A stretch of 64,000 nt of DNA from Alteromonas sp. C1M14 (GTDB lineage Bacteria; Pseudomonadota; Gammaproteobacteria; Enterobacterales; Alteromonadaceae), in the NCBI RefSeq assembly GCF_018860965.1, contig NZ_JAHKQF010000015.1, positions 248,001-312,000 of the forward strand, read 5' to 3'. Positions 43,509 through 53,372 of the stretch are shown here, piece by piece (the stretch's first letter is position 1; each line of letters starts with the position of its first letter). The position numbers and the translations under genes are program-made. The notes below the pieces were generated by a model. It was not told the origin of the DNA and did no database searches. It worked only from the letters and a program-made list of their open reading frames with translations.

Positions 43509-44369
43509 TTAACTCGCCGCCTTGAGCGCATCATCAATATCCTTCGCACTATGCCGGTTTTCCAAAAAGCCTTCGTCGCCACTGGTACGGTTAACAATGC
43601 GTCCTCGTTTTACCGCAGGACGCTGAGCGATTTTTTCCGCCCAAGCCACCAGATGGGTGTACTCGTGAACCTGAAGAAACGTAGCCGCGTTGTAAGAATT
43701 ATTAATCACCAAGTTGCCGTACCAAGGCCAAATAGCAATATCAGCAATACTGTACTCATCACCGGCCATATAGGTATTTTCGGCTAAGTGCTTGTCTAGC
43801 ACATCTAACTGACGTTTAATTTCCATGCTAAAACGATTAATGGGGTATTCCATTGGGTACGGCGCATAATGATAAAAGTGTCCAAACCCTCCGCCTAAAT
43901 AAGGCGCCGATCCCATTTGCCAAAATAACCAGTTATAACACGCCACTTTTGCATGGGGCGCTTTGGGAATGAAGGCATCAAATTTTTCAGCTAAATAATG
44001 AAGAATGGAACCTGACTCAAACAATTTCGTTTCAGGTGTGGTGGTGCGATCCACTAATGCGGGGATCTTGGAATTAGGATTAACCTCAACAAACCCTGAA
44101 GAAAACTGATCGCCCTCGCCTATGTTAATTAACCAAGCATCATACTCGGCTTCGGTGATCCCCGCTGCCAGTAACTCTTCCAACAAGATGGTCACTTTTT
44201 GACCATTAGGTGTAGCCAAGGAATAAAGTTGTAAGCCATGTTCACCAACCGGGCGTGCTTTTTCGTGGGTTGCCCCCGAAACGGGCCGGTTGATACTTGC
44301 CCATTGGTTGCCATCGTCTTCTGGCGTTGTCCAAATCTCGGGGGGCGTGTAATGTTTGTCGTCAGTCAT
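43509..44369 (-). CDS. yghU: Glutathione S-transferase-like disulfide-bond oxidoreductase YghU
   Basis: A 286-residue Nu-class glutathione transferase, closely resembling E. coli YghU along its length: NRPVSGATHEKARPVGEHGLQLYSL, TPNGQKVTILLEELL, GDQFSSGFVEVNPNSKIPAL, FESGSILHYLAEKF and RPAVKRGRIVNRTSG. These enzymes reduce disulfides using two bound glutathiones in the cytoplasm. Thioredoxin-like N-terminal domain (about 45-135) and helical C-terminal domain (about 145-265). A single-gene unit. Confidence 0.95.
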   Translation of the reverse strand: MTDDKHYTPPEIWTTPEDDGNQWASINRPVSGATHEKARPVGEHGLQLYSLATPNGQKVTILLEELLAAGITEAEYDAWLINIGEGDQFSSGFVEVNPNSKIPALVDRTTTPETKLFESGSILHYLAEKFDAFIPKAPHAKVACYNWLFWQMGSAPYLGGGFGHFYHYAPYPMEYPINRFSMEIKRQLDVLDKHLAENTYMAGDEYSIADIAIWPWYGNLVINNSYNAATFLQVHEYTHLVAWAEKIAQRPAVKRGRIVNRTSGDEGFLENRHSAKDIDDALKAAS

Positions 44370-44491
44370 AATAATCCTCTAGTAAACCATTTAATTACAT
44401 AACGTACATGTAGGTTTGGAAGATAAAATGTCAAGAGGCCCGTTACCAATGTACGACCAATCACGCCGTGAAACGGTAAACGGTCTGCAAA

Positions 44492-45523
44492 CTAAGGGGT
44501 TTCTGGTACTTTGCTGGCATTATCAATACGCGCGTCAATATGAGGGTGAGTCGAAAACCACTGTGATAGGTTTTCATTTGTTGTAGGCATCAGTGTCGCT
44601 AATTTCTTCATGGCTTGGGCAAAGGTATCCGGCTCTCTGGACAACTGATGAAGCTGACTAATGGCGTAATTGTCTGCTTCCCATTCATGCTTTTGAGAAA
44701 ACTGATTGTGCACCACGGTGCTACCTACTCCCATAAACAAATCCAGCGCACCGCTTACATCACCAAAATAAGTACTAATAATGACGGTGGTAAAAAGAGA
44801 TTCTGCCACCAATTGCATTGCGTGGTTGTGTTCAACATGACCAATTTCATGCAGAAGTATGGCATCTAGGAGGTCTTGCTGCTTATCGACCAATAAAATA
44901 ATCTCATCGGTAAATACAATGGTCCCATCGGGCAATGCAAACGCATTGGGTCCCATGGCGTTACCTTGGCGAAACAAAATGGTGAAGGGGTCGTGCTGAG
45001 TATGGATATTGGCCAGTACCTGGCTAAAATGAACCTGTATGCGCTGTTGCTCCGCAGCCGAGAGTGACGAGGGTTCAAGCAACGAGTAATCTAACGCTTT
45101 TAAGGTTTGCTCAGAGGCAATTTGCTTTATGCTATGGGGCACATAAGCGGCAAAGTATACTGCAGACCAGGGCAATAAATAGCCAAAGAGGCCGTACAAG
45201 CTTAGCGGCACTAACAACAAACTCGCCACTAACCATTTGCGCTGGGTTTCTAATGCAAATAAGGAGGCGCCTTTTTTAGGCGCCAACCACTCATCTAAGG
45301 CGGCAAAAGCAGAACACACCACTTTATCGCCGTGGGGTAGATGAATCTCTCTTGGTAAACTAGCAAGCTTAGACTCGGCCTCGCAACTTGCCGAGGAATA
45401 CCGATATATCACCTTGTTGTCGTGTTCATCAAAAATAACCAACTGATTATTCTTAATCGCACAGCAAACCGGCACCACCGGTCCACCTGTTGCGTGATAC
45501 AGAAAGCCTTTTGACACCGTCAC
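44492..45523 (-). CDS. M48 family metallopeptidase, membrane-anchored
   Basis: A 343-residue zinc peptidase. HEIGHVEHNH holds the HExxH zinc site (about residues 220-229), and the third ligand glutamate is in HEWEADNYAISQL. One hydrophobic anchor (WLVASLLLVPLSLYGLFGYLLPW) at about 108-130 places the catalytic part probably outside the cytoplasm. It belongs to the M48 group related to HtpX/Oma1-type quality-control proteases. Starts five bases after the DUF898 gene, so the two are cotranscribed. Confidence 0.9.
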   Translation of the reverse strand: MTVSKGFLYHATGGPVVPVCCAIKNNQLVIFDEHDNKVIYRYSSASCEAESKLASLPREIHLPHGDKVVCSAFAALDEWLAPKKGASLFALETQRKWLVASLLLVPLSLYGLFGYLLPWSAVYFAAYVPHSIKQIASEQTLKALDYSLLEPSSLSAAEQQRIQVHFSQVLANIHTQHDPFTILFRQGNAMGPNAFALPDGTIVFTDEIILLVDKQQDLLDAILLHEIGHVEHNHAMQLVAESLFTTVIISTYFGDVSGALDLFMGVGSTVVHNQFSQKHEWEADNYAISQLHQLSREPDTFAQAMKKLATLMPTTNENLSQWFSTHPHIDARIDNASKVPETP

Positions 45524-45528
45524 AGCAA

Positions 45529-46731
45529 CTACCCTAATGCCACATCAACATCAAATAATGTTACCGCTTCTTCACCTAATGCCCCCGCAGCATTACGATC
45601 ATCAGCCACCACCTCATCAATGCCCGGTAAAATTTCAACATAAGTCGCATTCGCATAAAAATGCGCGGTGCGGATCAGTACCCAAGGAATAGCAAACCCC
45701 AGGCTGCAAATAATCGCTAGGATATTGGAAAAACGAAGCCAGATAAGAGATGAGACCCTTACGTTTGAAGAAAATTGCGCCACATTACCTAGCTTTGTTC
45801 GTGCAAATATATGGTTTCGGATGCGAGCAGAATAAAACCCTGAGGCTATGATATAAGCCAATCCATAAAGACCCAAAAAGCCCGCCGTTAGAATACTGAC
45901 CATCGCCTGCTCACCGCCTTCACTGGCCACAACAACGGCCGCCACCGTCGCCGCGATGCCTCCCACCATAAAAATACCCATGGCGATCCCCACAGCCCCT
46001 AAGCTGGTGCCATAATATTCGGCCGTGCTTAAGCGCGAAGAAAACTGACGATTTCCATAGCCACTGCCGTCGATAAGGTATTCATCAATTTTCTGAAATA
46101 CGATGGGCAAGATAGTATAAAGGGTAAATACACTGGCAATAGGCAGTAAAAGAAACACCACAAAGGCCTGCTTAATACTGCCATTAAAATGGAAGCGCAC
46201 GTGGCGATAGGCTGTCATACGCAACTTAAAGCGATAACTCAATACCACCAACACGGGCGTAAACCCAGCTAAGAGTACAGCCACGACCAAGCCAGCTATG
46301 GGATGTATGGTACTTAAAATAAAGTAACTCGCGAATAGACATACCGCTAGAATGCGACCCTTGAGGATTTGCAATGGGGTTGCCAAATAGGTAAACCGAT
46401 GTCCGTCGATCTCGGTGTTACCATAAAAATAGCGGTAAGTTCTTACCTTTGCCCACGCCGAAAAAACACCTAGGGTGACAATACTAAGCAGCAAGTTGAC
46501 GATCCAAATAGAGAAGTACTCGCCGGTTTTGCCATGAAACGTTAACGCAGCGCCAGCAACGGGTTTATCTTCAACAGGCAGGGTTGGATTTTCCAGGGCA
46601 GAAAATGCCGCTATCCGTTTATCTAACTCTGCGGCCCGTTCGGGGTAACGGGTTGCATCAATGGTACGTCTTGCTTCTTTTAATTCAGAAAATGAATAAT
46701 TTTCATATTGTGTGGGGGCATCCATGTTCAC
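45529..46731 (-). CDS. DUF898 (YjgN-like) inner-membrane protein
   Basis: A 400-residue polytopic membrane protein. The DUF898 signature FHGKTGEYFSIWIVNLLLS and VFSAWAKVRTYRYFYGNTEIDGHRFTYL lies at about residues 68-125, followed by seven or so helices with a second AKVRxxxY-like segment further on. The soluble N-terminal 60 residues are helical. Function of the family is unknown. It is translated just ahead of an M48 peptidase, a recurrent neighbour pairing that suggests joint envelope quality control. Confidence 0.88.
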   Translation of the reverse strand: MNMDAPTQYENYSFSELKEARRTIDATRYPERAAELDKRIAAFSALENPTLPVEDKPVAGAALTFHGKTGEYFSIWIVNLLLSIVTLGVFSAWAKVRTYRYFYGNTEIDGHRFTYLATPLQILKGRILAVCLFASYFILSTIHPIAGLVVAVLLAGFTPVLVVLSYRFKLRMTAYRHVRFHFNGSIKQAFVVFLLLPIASVFTLYTILPIVFQKIDEYLIDGSGYGNRQFSSRLSTAEYYGTSLGAVGIAMGIFMVGGIAATVAAVVVASEGGEQAMVSILTAGFLGLYGLAYIIASGFYSARIRNHIFARTKLGNVAQFSSNVRVSSLIWLRFSNILAIICSLGFAIPWVLIRTAHFYANATYVEILPGIDEVVADDRNAAGALGEEAVTLFDVDVALG

Positions 46732-46865
46732 AAATTCCTTTTACTGCTCCATACCCATGTTAATAAGCGCATTAACATATCCAATGCTGAACATACTGAA
46801 AACTAAATAAAGCGGCAACTTATTTCTGCCCACCTTACTCCACGCTAACTCGTCTTAAGTAACCG

Positions 46866-48104
46866 TTATTCATTGAAGCCAGTTAAAACAAATTTTTGCA
46901 CCCTTCGCCCCGTGCTGACTTCAGAGGTATAAAGATTTCCTTGGCTATCTGCTACCACGCTGTGCAACCACGTAAATTGCCCGGCATAACGACCTGGCCG
47001 TCCAAAACTACCCAGCACTTCGTACGTTTGATGCCATAAAATCCAAATACGGCCATTCATCATGTCTGCCACATACATATAGCGGTTGTCCGGTGAAAAG
47101 GCGATATCTGAGGCAGTGCCTAACCCCCCCGTTTCCCCAGCGATGACCAAATCCTTCACGAAGGTTACTTTGCCATCATCATTAAGTGAGAAAATTTGAA
47201 TTCGATTATTTCGCCGGTCGCACACATATATACGCCCATCACTTGATTGGGTAACACAATGGACGATATCCCCAAAATTCTCTGCTTCAACACTTGTACT
47301 GTCAGCATTTGCGGTGGCTTGAGAGACATCAAAAGACCCTGAGCGTGTACCACCTCTTGGACTATTGCCATACGCCCCCCAAACCTGATCAAAGTGATTG
47401 TCGGTAGTATGGTAACTGGCAATACGTTTATTAATATAACCGTCGGCAATGAATACTCGGTTTTCGCTGCTATTGTGAAAGACATCAGCGGGATTACCTA
47501 AATATGCCTCACTATTATTACCGTCGGTTTCCCCGCGCTGGCCAAACTGCTTAATAAATTCCCCCTGGGCATTAAAATTTAATACCACATGGTCGCCGTC
47601 ACCATTGCCACCTAACCACACCGTATTGTCATCATCCACGTACAAACCGTGCACATTTTGCGGCCATTGATTGACACCCGCCAATGAAGGAGCGATCTCG
47701 GGTCCACCCCAAGCATTCAGCAATCGCCCTTGGGGTGAAAACTGCAAAACATGGGGGGCGGCTTTACAGCAAAGGCCAATCTTTCCGGTCAGCCCCAAAT
47801 CAAGCTTATTTAACGAGTTGGGCCGGTGAAGTAGCCATACGTTATCTTGTGCGTCTACTGCCAACCCGGGCACCTGTCCGATTAGCCAATCGGCCGGTAG
47901 GCTTGGCCATCCTGGTGCGACTTTAAATTGCGGTACCGGATGCTTGGCTTTTGCAACTGGGTAAAATTCCACATCTACTAATGAAGGAGCGGTCATGGCT
48001 GCCTGCGCACTGCCCTTATCTTCTGCCTGACATATTCCCGCGACCAGATAAAAGAATAGTGCCGTGGTGAACGCTTTTGTCTTTTGTTCTAAACCCTGTG
48101 GCAT
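46866..48104 (-). CDS. Secreted NHL-repeat beta-propeller protein
   Basis: A 412-residue exported protein with a signal peptide (TTALFFYLVAGICQA). Repeated NHL blades follow, for example VPGLAVDAQDNVWLLHR, VHGLYVDDDNTVWLGG, GRIYVCDRRNNRIQIF, ASDIAFSPDNRYMYVADMMNGRIWI and HSVVADSQGNLYTSEV, making a six-bladed propeller. Such proteins resemble the lyase half of peptidyl-alpha-amidating enzymes but carry no proven activity. It begins a unit of its own. Confidence 0.88.
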   Translation of the reverse strand: MPQGLEQKTKAFTTALFFYLVAGICQAEDKGSAQAAMTAPSLVDVEFYPVAKAKHPVPQFKVAPGWPSLPADWLIGQVPGLAVDAQDNVWLLHRPNSLNKLDLGLTGKIGLCCKAAPHVLQFSPQGRLLNAWGGPEIAPSLAGVNQWPQNVHGLYVDDDNTVWLGGNGDGDHVVLNFNAQGEFIKQFGQRGETDGNNSEAYLGNPADVFHNSSENRVFIADGYINKRIASYHTTDNHFDQVWGAYGNSPRGGTRSGSFDVSQATANADSTSVEAENFGDIVHCVTQSSDGRIYVCDRRNNRIQIFSLNDDGKVTFVKDLVIAGETGGLGTASDIAFSPDNRYMYVADMMNGRIWILWHQTYEVLGSFGRPGRYAGQFTWLHSVVADSQGNLYTSEVSTGRRVQKFVLTGFNE

Positions 48105-48320
48105 TTTACTTCCCCGTTAAACGTGTTTTTTGAACAGACATCGTAAAGCAACATTAACCATAAAAGAATGGTGCTGCGTTCATTCGTCGCTCGTAAAGGA
48201 CTGATTAAACATTATACAGCGTAACAGCAGTGTTGGATTTGCTAACAACCTTGGCATTAGGATAACAAAATGTAACAAACTTTCAGCCTGTAGGTAAAAA
48301 CACCATTAAATACACACTTT

Positions 48321-48337
48321 CTGTAATTTAATTACAG
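48321..48337. promoter_or_regulatory. CTGTAAT-TTA-ATTACAG inverted repeat
   Basis: A perfect 7-3-7 palindrome with a further half-site (CTGTAAAT, 48353-48360) downstream, 88 bases before the start of the small exported protein at 48425. Likely an operator for an unidentified regulator. The remainder of the 48105-48424 gap shows nothing clear. Confidence 0.4.
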
Positions 48338-48424
48338 TTTTAGCTTTATTTTCTGTAAATTTTGGTCATAATAAACGCATCAACACAGAGAAATCTTGTT
48401 TTATTACACTTTCAAGGAAACATT

Positions 48425-48895
48425 ATGAAACTTTCGACCTTCGCCTTAGCACTTACTCTTTCAGTTTCATCTGTGCAGGCTTTTGCACAAAATGTGATCC
48501 TAAAGCCCGTTAATGACAACCTTGAAACTCAAGCTTGCCTAACCGCTGCTCAAGAAGGCTTTACTGCAGCCCGAAAACTAGTACGTCAACAGGGTGTTGC
48601 GTTCTCAGAATTCGCAGCCTCGGTGTCTTGTAACGGCATGAGCCTTAGAGCGTTTTCTGATCAGTATTCAAGTCACACCGTAACGGCACATTCCAGTGTT
48701 ATTGCATTAGTAGCGAAAGATGAAGATGCTGCCTCTCAGGCATGTATTGATGCGACCCGCATGGGTGCCGATAAGGCCCTTGAAAAACATAACTTACAAG
48801 GGGAAGCGATTATCTGTAACCACAGAGATATCACTGCGTTTGCCCGTCAGTATCAAACTGATAACGTGATTGTTCGCGCCGCTGCCGAAGAATAA
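48425..48895 (+). CDS. Small exported protein with paired cysteines (DUF3718-like)
   Basis: A 156-residue protein with a clean Sec signal peptide (MKLSTFALALTLSVSSVQAFA). The start is ATG 48425 with AAGGAAA upstream, not the earlier in-frame GTG. The mature part has two similar halves, each with a cysteine near its start and another about 30 residues on (QACLTAAQEGF ... VSCNGM and QACIDATRMGA ... IICNHR), suggesting an internal duplication with disulfides. DUF3718 membership is a guess; function unknown. Confidence 0.75.
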   Translation: MKLSTFALALTLSVSSVQAFAQNVILKPVNDNLETQACLTAAQEGFTAARKLVRQQGVAFSEFAASVSCNGMSLRAFSDQYSSHTVTAHSSVIALVAKDEDAASQACIDATRMGADKALEKHNLQGEAIICNHRDITAFARQYQTDNVIVRAAAEE

Positions 48896-48910
48896 GCAAG
48901 ACCATATATC

Positions 48911-48967
48911 AAAAGCCGTTAGTGAATGCGCCACAGACAATATGGCGATTCAACTAACGGCTTTTTT
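48911..48967. terminator. Long bidirectional terminator hairpin
   Basis: A bulged hairpin over about 55 bases: AAAAGCCGTTAGT pairs with ACTAACGGCTTTT, and an inner stem CGCCA/TGGCG extends it. T and A runs on both sides serve the convergent genes ending at 48895 and 48972. Confidence 0.9.
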
Positions 48968-48971
48968 GTTG

Positions 48972-49685
48972 TTATAAATCGAGTTGTTCTTGTAACGCTT
49001 TTTGAAACGCTTTTATACGTTGGGCATTGGCGCCTAAATCACTTCGCCCTACTCGCGATTTACTACGCACATCCACTTTGGTTTGTGTACCCTGCTGAGT
49101 TAATCGCACAATAATATCGTCTTTAAAACCAAACCAGAACGAAGTATGCGTTGCCTCTAAGGTATTGGGCCGCGTATTTTGTGTCACTGGCTGCCAATTA
49201 AGATCATCAATCACATCCTGAGCGGCTGCAAATACCGTCGCGCTATCTGTGTTGAATAACTGAGGTTTAATATCAGGATAGGCTTCTACTTGCTGACGGG
49301 CTGTTTCTTCCCCAGGATACCCGGGAGGATTTGGCGCACCACTGCGAGCCTGCAGTACCCCGGCAAAAGAAGGCGGTGTGGTTAAATCAGTGGTGATATC
49401 ATGTATAGGCGGCACCGAACGGGCCGTTTGCATTAAATGTAAGGGGATCCCCACAGAAACAAGCACACTGATCAAGGTACCGATAACTGCACCTGCGCGC
49501 ATGGTTTTACGCATGAAAATACTTTGTACAATAAGTAATACAAAGGCAGCAATACCCACGCAAACCCCCCACCTTAGACAGGTAAAAGCAGGGCCAAGCT
49601 CAACGAGTTCAAACTTGTACAACGGACCAGGCAATAGCACCATCAACAAGGCCACAAAAGCGACGACAACAACAAGGGCATTCAC
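48972..49685 (-). CDS. DUF1499 family membrane protein
   Basis: A 237-residue protein. Three hydrophobic helices occupy the first 90 residues, then a soluble DUF1499 domain: QPVTQNTRPNTLEATHTSFWFGFKDDIIVRL and VDVRSKSRVGRSDLGANAQRI are characteristic. Function unknown; possibly periplasmic lipid or envelope related. Single gene. Confidence 0.88.
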   Translation of the reverse strand: MNALVVVVAFVALLMVLLPGPLYKFELVELGPAFTCLRWGVCVGIAAFVLLIVQSIFMRKTMRAGAVIGTLISVLVSVGIPLHLMQTARSVPPIHDITTDLTTPPSFAGVLQARSGAPNPPGYPGEETARQQVEAYPDIKPQLFNTDSATVFAAAQDVIDDLNWQPVTQNTRPNTLEATHTSFWFGFKDDIIVRLTQQGTQTKVDVRSKSRVGRSDLGANAQRIKAFQKALQEQLDL

Positions 49686-49762
49686 AATTTTTATTCCTTA
49701 CAACAAAATTATTTTAACAATCATGCCAGAAATAAAACGGGGACGCGAAATAAGAATCTGTT

Positions 49763-52700
49763 TTAGCTAAAATTCTGCTTCCAATGTGCGCCATTATTCC
49801 ACTTGGCCACCCAATCAGAGATCTGCTCTGCAGGCATCGGCTTGGCGATACCATATCCCTGCGCTAGATCGCAGCCCATATCCATCAAGATTTCACCGTG
49901 CTTAACACTTTCGACACCTTCGGCAATGACATTCCGGTTAAAGGAAACCGCCAGTGCGATGACCCCTTTAACAATCGCTTTGTCGTCGGCATCTTCAAGC
50001 ATGTCACGCACAAAGGTTTGGTCAATTTTAATCATGGTTGCAGGTAAACGTCGCAAGTAGGTTAATGAAGAATAGCCCGTACCAAAATCGTCAATGGCAA
50101 AACTCACTCCTAATTGTACGCATTCATTCATAATATCAGCCACCCGTTTTAAATCATCCAGCTTACTGGTTTCTAGCATTTCAAGCTGCAATGAACCGGG
50201 GCTCATGTTTGGCGAGCGGGCTAAGCGGGCTTTAAGCCCAGTAATAAAATGAGGCTGCTGAATTTGTTTGGCGCCAATATTCACACTGACTGGCAAGTGA
50301 ATTCCCCGCTGCTTCCAGCGTTCCATTTGCGCAATAGACTCTTCAATAACCCACTCATCAATATCGATACTCAGTTGATGATTTTCCACTATGGGTAAAA
50401 ACAAGGCCGGAGAAAGAAGGCCTTTTTCTGGGTGCTGCCAGCGAATGAGTGCCTCGGCCCCAATGATTTCACCGGTACGCATATTTACTTTTGGCTGGTA
50501 ATGTAATTTAAACTCACGGTTTTGCAATGCTTGTTCGATTCTTGCTAGCCGCTCATGCCGGGCTTTAATAGCATCCTCAGTATCGATATCAAACAGATGA
50601 AAACAGTTTTTACCTTTTTGTTTGGCCAGATACATGGCTTGATCAGCATGGCGAATTAATTGGTCTGCATCGGTATGATCTTTCGGGTACAAGGTCACGC
50701 CAATACTGGCCGACAACTTAATGGTAAACGTATCAATACAAACCGGCTCTGAGGCCACTTTAAGCAACGACTTGATAATCACGTCGGCATCTTTAGCCTC
50801 TGTGAGATTCGCCAATACCGCCACAAACTCATCCCCACCGAAACGGGACAAGGTATCACATTCGCGTAACGCCTCTTTTAAGCGACCCGCCAAGACCAAT
50901 AGTAAGCGGTCACCCACGTCATGACCATATTCATCGTTTACCTCTTTAAAACCATCTAAATCGAGTAGTGCTACAGCAACATACTTTTGTTTCAGTCTGC
51001 CTTCGGTGAGGGAATGCTCTAAACGCTGTGCCAAAAGTGTTCGATTAGGTAAGTTCGTCAACACATCATAGTGGGCCATTTTTTCCAGCTTACTTTGCTG
51101 TTCTTTGGCGTCAGAAATATCACTGAAAATAGCAATGTAGTTTTTAATGTTATCTTGCTCGTCCTTCACCACACTAATAGTGAGTAGCTGAGCATAAACA
51201 TCACCATTTTTTCGCTTATTCCATATTTCACCAGACCAATACCCTTTTTCTAATAACGACGACCAAAGATTTTTATAAAAGCTGTCAGTCTGCAAATTGG
51301 ATTTAAGTACACTGGGGTTTTTCCCTATTACCTCATCGCGACTGAATCCGGTGATCGTGATAAAAGTATCGTTCACTTCAATGATTCGGGCTTTATTATT
51401 GGTGATGAAAATTCCCTCTCGGGCGTGGGAGAAAACACTACCCACCAATTTTAATCGCTCTTCAAGGGCTTTGTTATTGGTTACATCCTGCACTAAAGAG
51501 GTCACACCCACCACATCATCACCAGCGGCATTGACAATGGGCGTGCTATACCATTCACAGGTAATAACACGACCACTTTTGGTTTTATTATCGTTAGTTT
51601 TGCGGTGTCCCGTACGATTGTTGACAATTTGTCGAAACACCTTAGACAAAGAAACCGTTAATTCGGGCAAAAGAATAAGCTCAGTGGCTGACTTTCCTAT
51701 TGCTTCTTCGGCAGAATAACCAAAAATCCGTGAAGCAGAACGATTCCATTTGGTACATATCATGTGGCAATCCCAGGTAATACAGCCTAACGGCGTATTT
51801 TCAATATGCCCGGATAATTCCCTTTCACTTTCTTGTAACGATGACTGACTTTCGATGAGTTGTCGTTCAGCATTAAGCCGAGTTTTCGCCATTGAATTAA
51901 AACGACGTTGCAGCTCGACCAGCTCCTGTGCCCCACGCTGTTTTATTTCTTCGACGTCTTTCCCTTGCTCTAAATCTGCGGTGGATTTAAGTAAACTCTT
52001 CAACGGTTTCAACAATGTACGCTGAATTCCCCATCGGGCAATAAACAACATAACAATGACTAAAATAGCAAGCACAATCGCGGCTTTCACTAGCCGTGAA
52101 TTAATCGCAAACAGCTCGGCTTCAAATGGAATACTAACGGTAATATTAATATTGTCACTGTTTTGCAAAAGGGGGCGGGTAACAAAAACATGGCCATTCA
52201 TTTTCGAAATAAAAGGCTCTGGCGAACCACGATTTGGCCCCTTCTCAGGTAACTTCAGACCGGTTTCAATGCGACTTAATCGCACACCTAAAATGCTTAA
52301 ATCAGCAGGATAACTGGCGATGATTTTTTGATCTCTATCGGTAATATATGCGTTCGCTCCGGATGGTAAGCTAGACTTGGAAAGAAACTCACTCCACCAT
52401 TCCAACGAGACCACCGCCACCGCCACCGCGATCACTTCGTTATCTGACGGTCGAATGACAGGGTAAGCAAAATTCACACTGGCTAATCCGGTAACCCTAT
52501 CAACCTGGTACTCCCCCACAGAAAACGTTTTTTCTTCGATAGCTTGGCGGATATACGGTCTATCAGACACATTAATTGGCGTATGCAACGGCATGGCATT
52601 ACACAGCAACTCCCCAGATACCAGCGGTACCCCGAGGTTCACATAGCGGGTATTAATTTTAAGTATATTTTGCAGAAACTGACTGCATTGGGCAGGTTCG

Positions 52701-52936
52701 GTAGCACGCACTTCATCAAAAGACACAAGATTACGTAAAAACAGCTCGGTTTCTTCAATAAGAAAGGCTTGGAAGTCGGTAGTAAGTTCTACGGTATTCA
52801 CCGCTTTGCTTCGTGCCAGTTCAATGGCATTTTGACGTTCTGTGACAGATTCGTAAATTAGCCCGCCCAACCCAGGAACGGCCACAATAAGTATAAGTAG
52901 GGTTAATCTGGATTGAAGTGTTCTAAACAATGTCAT
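49763..52936 (-). CDS. Dual GGDEF/EAL c-di-GMP sensor protein with CACHE, HAMP and two PAS domains
   Basis: A 1057-residue inner-membrane signalling protein. Helix 1 (about 10-30), a periplasmic dCACHE sensor (about 35-275), helix 2 (about 285-305), HAMP (306-360), PAS domains (about 375-490 and 495-610), GGDEF (about 620-785) and EAL (about 800-1045). The cyclase site is intact (SRFGGDEF near residue 699) with an I-site RECD five residues before it. The phosphodiesterase residues are also present (EALIRW, DDFGTGYSS, KIDQTFV, AEGVE). It may therefore make or break c-di-GMP depending on an extracellular small-molecule signal. Confidence 0.95.
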   Translation of the reverse strand: MTLFRTLQSRLTLLILIVAVPGLGGLIYESVTERQNAIELARSKAVNTVELTTDFQAFLIEETELFLRNLVSFDEVRATEPAQCSQFLQNILKINTRYVNLGVPLVSGELLCNAMPLHTPINVSDRPYIRQAIEEKTFSVGEYQVDRVTGLASVNFAYPVIRPSDNEVIAVAVAVVSLEWWSEFLSKSSLPSGANAYITDRDQKIIASYPADLSILGVRLSRIETGLKLPEKGPNRGSPEPFISKMNGHVFVTRPLLQNSDNINITVSIPFEAELFAINSRLVKAAIVLAILVIVMLFIARWGIQRTLLKPLKSLLKSTADLEQGKDVEEIKQRGAQELVELQRRFNSMAKTRLNAERQLIESQSSLQESERELSGHIENTPLGCITWDCHMICTKWNRSASRIFGYSAEEAIGKSATELILLPELTVSLSKVFRQIVNNRTGHRKTNDNKTKSGRVITCEWYSTPIVNAAGDDVVGVTSLVQDVTNNKALEERLKLVGSVFSHAREGIFITNNKARIIEVNDTFITITGFSRDEVIGKNPSVLKSNLQTDSFYKNLWSSLLEKGYWSGEIWNKRKNGDVYAQLLTISVVKDEQDNIKNYIAIFSDISDAKEQQSKLEKMAHYDVLTNLPNRTLLAQRLEHSLTEGRLKQKYVAVALLDLDGFKEVNDEYGHDVGDRLLLVLAGRLKEALRECDTLSRFGGDEFVAVLANLTEAKDADVIIKSLLKVASEPVCIDTFTIKLSASIGVTLYPKDHTDADQLIRHADQAMYLAKQKGKNCFHLFDIDTEDAIKARHERLARIEQALQNREFKLHYQPKVNMRTGEIIGAEALIRWQHPEKGLLSPALFLPIVENHQLSIDIDEWVIEESIAQMERWKQRGIHLPVSVNIGAKQIQQPHFITGLKARLARSPNMSPGSLQLEMLETSKLDDLKRVADIMNECVQLGVSFAIDDFGTGYSSLTYLRRLPATMIKIDQTFVRDMLEDADDKAIVKGVIALAVSFNRNVIAEGVESVKHGEILMDMGCDLAQGYGIAKPMPAEQISDWVAKWNNGAHWKQNFS

Positions 52937-53372
52937 TTACCTGTGCACGCTGGGTAATGCTGATAGCCCGAGGCACCAGACGAATTAGTTCTAACTATGA
53001 ACGTTTTTTAAGAAATACAGTCGGTTTAGCAATGGCGTGCATGGTAAAGCAAACGCCCTTGTATCGAAAGTCTCTGCTTGCCTAAAACGCTTCTATTTTA
53101 TTGATACAGCTCAATGTTTTACCCAAAAACCGCAATATGACAATTGTGACATTTGTATAAATTTTTTGCACTCTCTTTTTTATAAAATGAAACGTTATAT
53201 TAATAGTATAGTCCTTAATTTTTTACCTATCATTAAATTACCCTTTAGCATAATTTAAAATTTAATTATTGCGAGGATATATTGGCAAAAATTGCATTGG
53301 CATCCCCACTATTTAACACTACAATCCGCGCCATTCTCATACCCTGTTTTTTTACTATAAAGGCTTGCCAAA
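52937..53372. other. AT-rich intergenic region, no gene found
   Basis: 436 bp between the divergent GGDEF/EAL and YgjV genes. Very AT-rich towards its right end, with no open frame, stem-loop or promoter strong enough to name. Confidence 0.6.
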
